5,114 nt of DNA from Clostridia bacterium (lineage in GTDB: Bacteria; Bacillota_A; Clostridia; Christensenellales; UBA1242): positions 1 through 5,114 of the forward strand of contig JAFTUZ010000052.1 in the NCBI GenBank assembly GCA_017466005.1. Reading direction: 5' to 3'. Shown one piece after another: positions 4,671-5,114 of this stretch. The notes under the pieces are model-generated. The model ran no database searches and had not been told where the DNA came from. It saw only the letters and a list, made by a program, of their open reading frames with translations. Each line of letters opens with the position of its first letter. Position 1 is the stretch's first letter. A program made the position numbers and the translations under genes.

Positions 4671-5114
4671 AATTTTTCCACCTCATGTGTTCTTATAATA
4701 GGAAATCTTGTTTCTAAATTAGCATACTTTACAAATCCCAAACTTTCTGGAGCAAATAAATAACCGTTTACTCTAAAACCATCACCATGGAAATCTGTTC
4801 CCGCTGTTGGAATTAAATCGTTTTCCAAACAAAATTTTTGCATCCACAAACATTCTTCCATTGTAAACTTTTTGTGAATACTTTCAAAACCATCTAATAC
4901 ATTTAAAGATGCTAAATCTTTAACCAATGCTTTTGGGTCCTCTTCTCCATAAACATAAAATGGGTGAGCAAAAATAGCTTTTCCACCTGCTTGATGTATT
5001 TTTTTACATACATAATCAAGTGACGGAGTTTCGGTTACTATATCATAACAATGGAACAATGACCCAGGTTTAGCCATATAATCACGATATAAATTATTTT
5101 CTCTAAATATACCA
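4667..5114 (-). CDS. PHP-domain metal-dependent phosphoesterase, C-terminal part (5' end off the window)
   Basis: The frame stays open upstream of the Met codon at 5077 to the window edge, so that Met is internal and 148 residues of the C-terminus are visible. Landmarks of the PHP family (TrpH/YciV-like) are present: SLDYVCKKIHQAGGKAIFAHPF with the metal-binding His50 of the visible part, DGFESIHKKFT (Glu77, His80), and the closing AGTDFHG with Asp107 and His109. The expected N-terminal H-x-H motif would lie outside the window. Family members hydrolyse phosphoester bonds using a two- or three-metal centre. Known activities include 3'-phosphoadenosine phosphatase and 5'-3' exoribonuclease or oligoribonuclease, so the exact substrate cannot be told. 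The protein is cytoplasmic. It is the first visible gene of the operon that runs through the phosphatase and rpiB. Confidence 0.85.
   Translation of the reverse strand, partial: GIFRENNLYRDYMAKPGSLFHCYDIVTETPSLDYVCKKIHQAGGKAIFAHPFYVYGEEDPKALVKDLASLNVLDGFESIHKKFTMEECLWMQKFCLENDLIPTAGTDFHGDGFRVNGYLFAPESLGFVKYANLETRFPIIRTHEVEKL

Overview
The window is AT-rich DNA, and every gene I can support lies on the minus strand. Strong AGGAGG-type ribosome sites, ATGA stop/start overlaps, a secreted protein with a Gram-positive-like signal peptide, a YwlE-type phosphatase beside rpiB, and normal use of TAA, TAG and TGA as stops point to a low-GC Bacillota (Clostridia-like) genome using the standard bacterial code. 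I cannot name a genus.

In transcription order (right to left), an operon enters from the right edge. It holds the C-terminal part of a PHP-family metal-dependent phosphoesterase, a 94-residue single-pass membrane protein of unknown function, a low-molecular-weight phosphatase with the signature of protein-arginine phosphatases (YwlE type), and ribose-5-phosphate isomerase B. The genes overlap or are nine bases apart. A clear intrinsic terminator follows rpiB. YwlE-RpiB adjacency matches the ywlE-ywlF order of Bacillus subtilis.

Next are two single genes: a probable 223-residue lipoprotein with a PepSY-like C-terminus, and a 70-residue, very cysteine-rich hydrophobic protein. The second is followed by an intrinsic terminator.

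The left 40% is one large secreted surface-protein gene built of Ig-like beta-sandwich repeats. It has a strong sigma-A-type promoter, a good ribosome site and a signal peptide, but is interrupted by an in-frame TAA after 162 codons. The same frame then stays open for 506 codons to the left edge, and repeat homology carries straight across the stop. This is best read as a recent nonsense mutation, a sequence error, or, less likely, a readthrough stop.

I see no mobile element, CRISPR array, tRNA or rRNA, and no clear new multi-gene system. The items most worth checking are the in-frame stop, the Gly-to-Arg change next to the RpiB catalytic cysteine, the arginine-phosphatase signature, the cysteine-rich protein, and palindromes placed on or next to two promoters.
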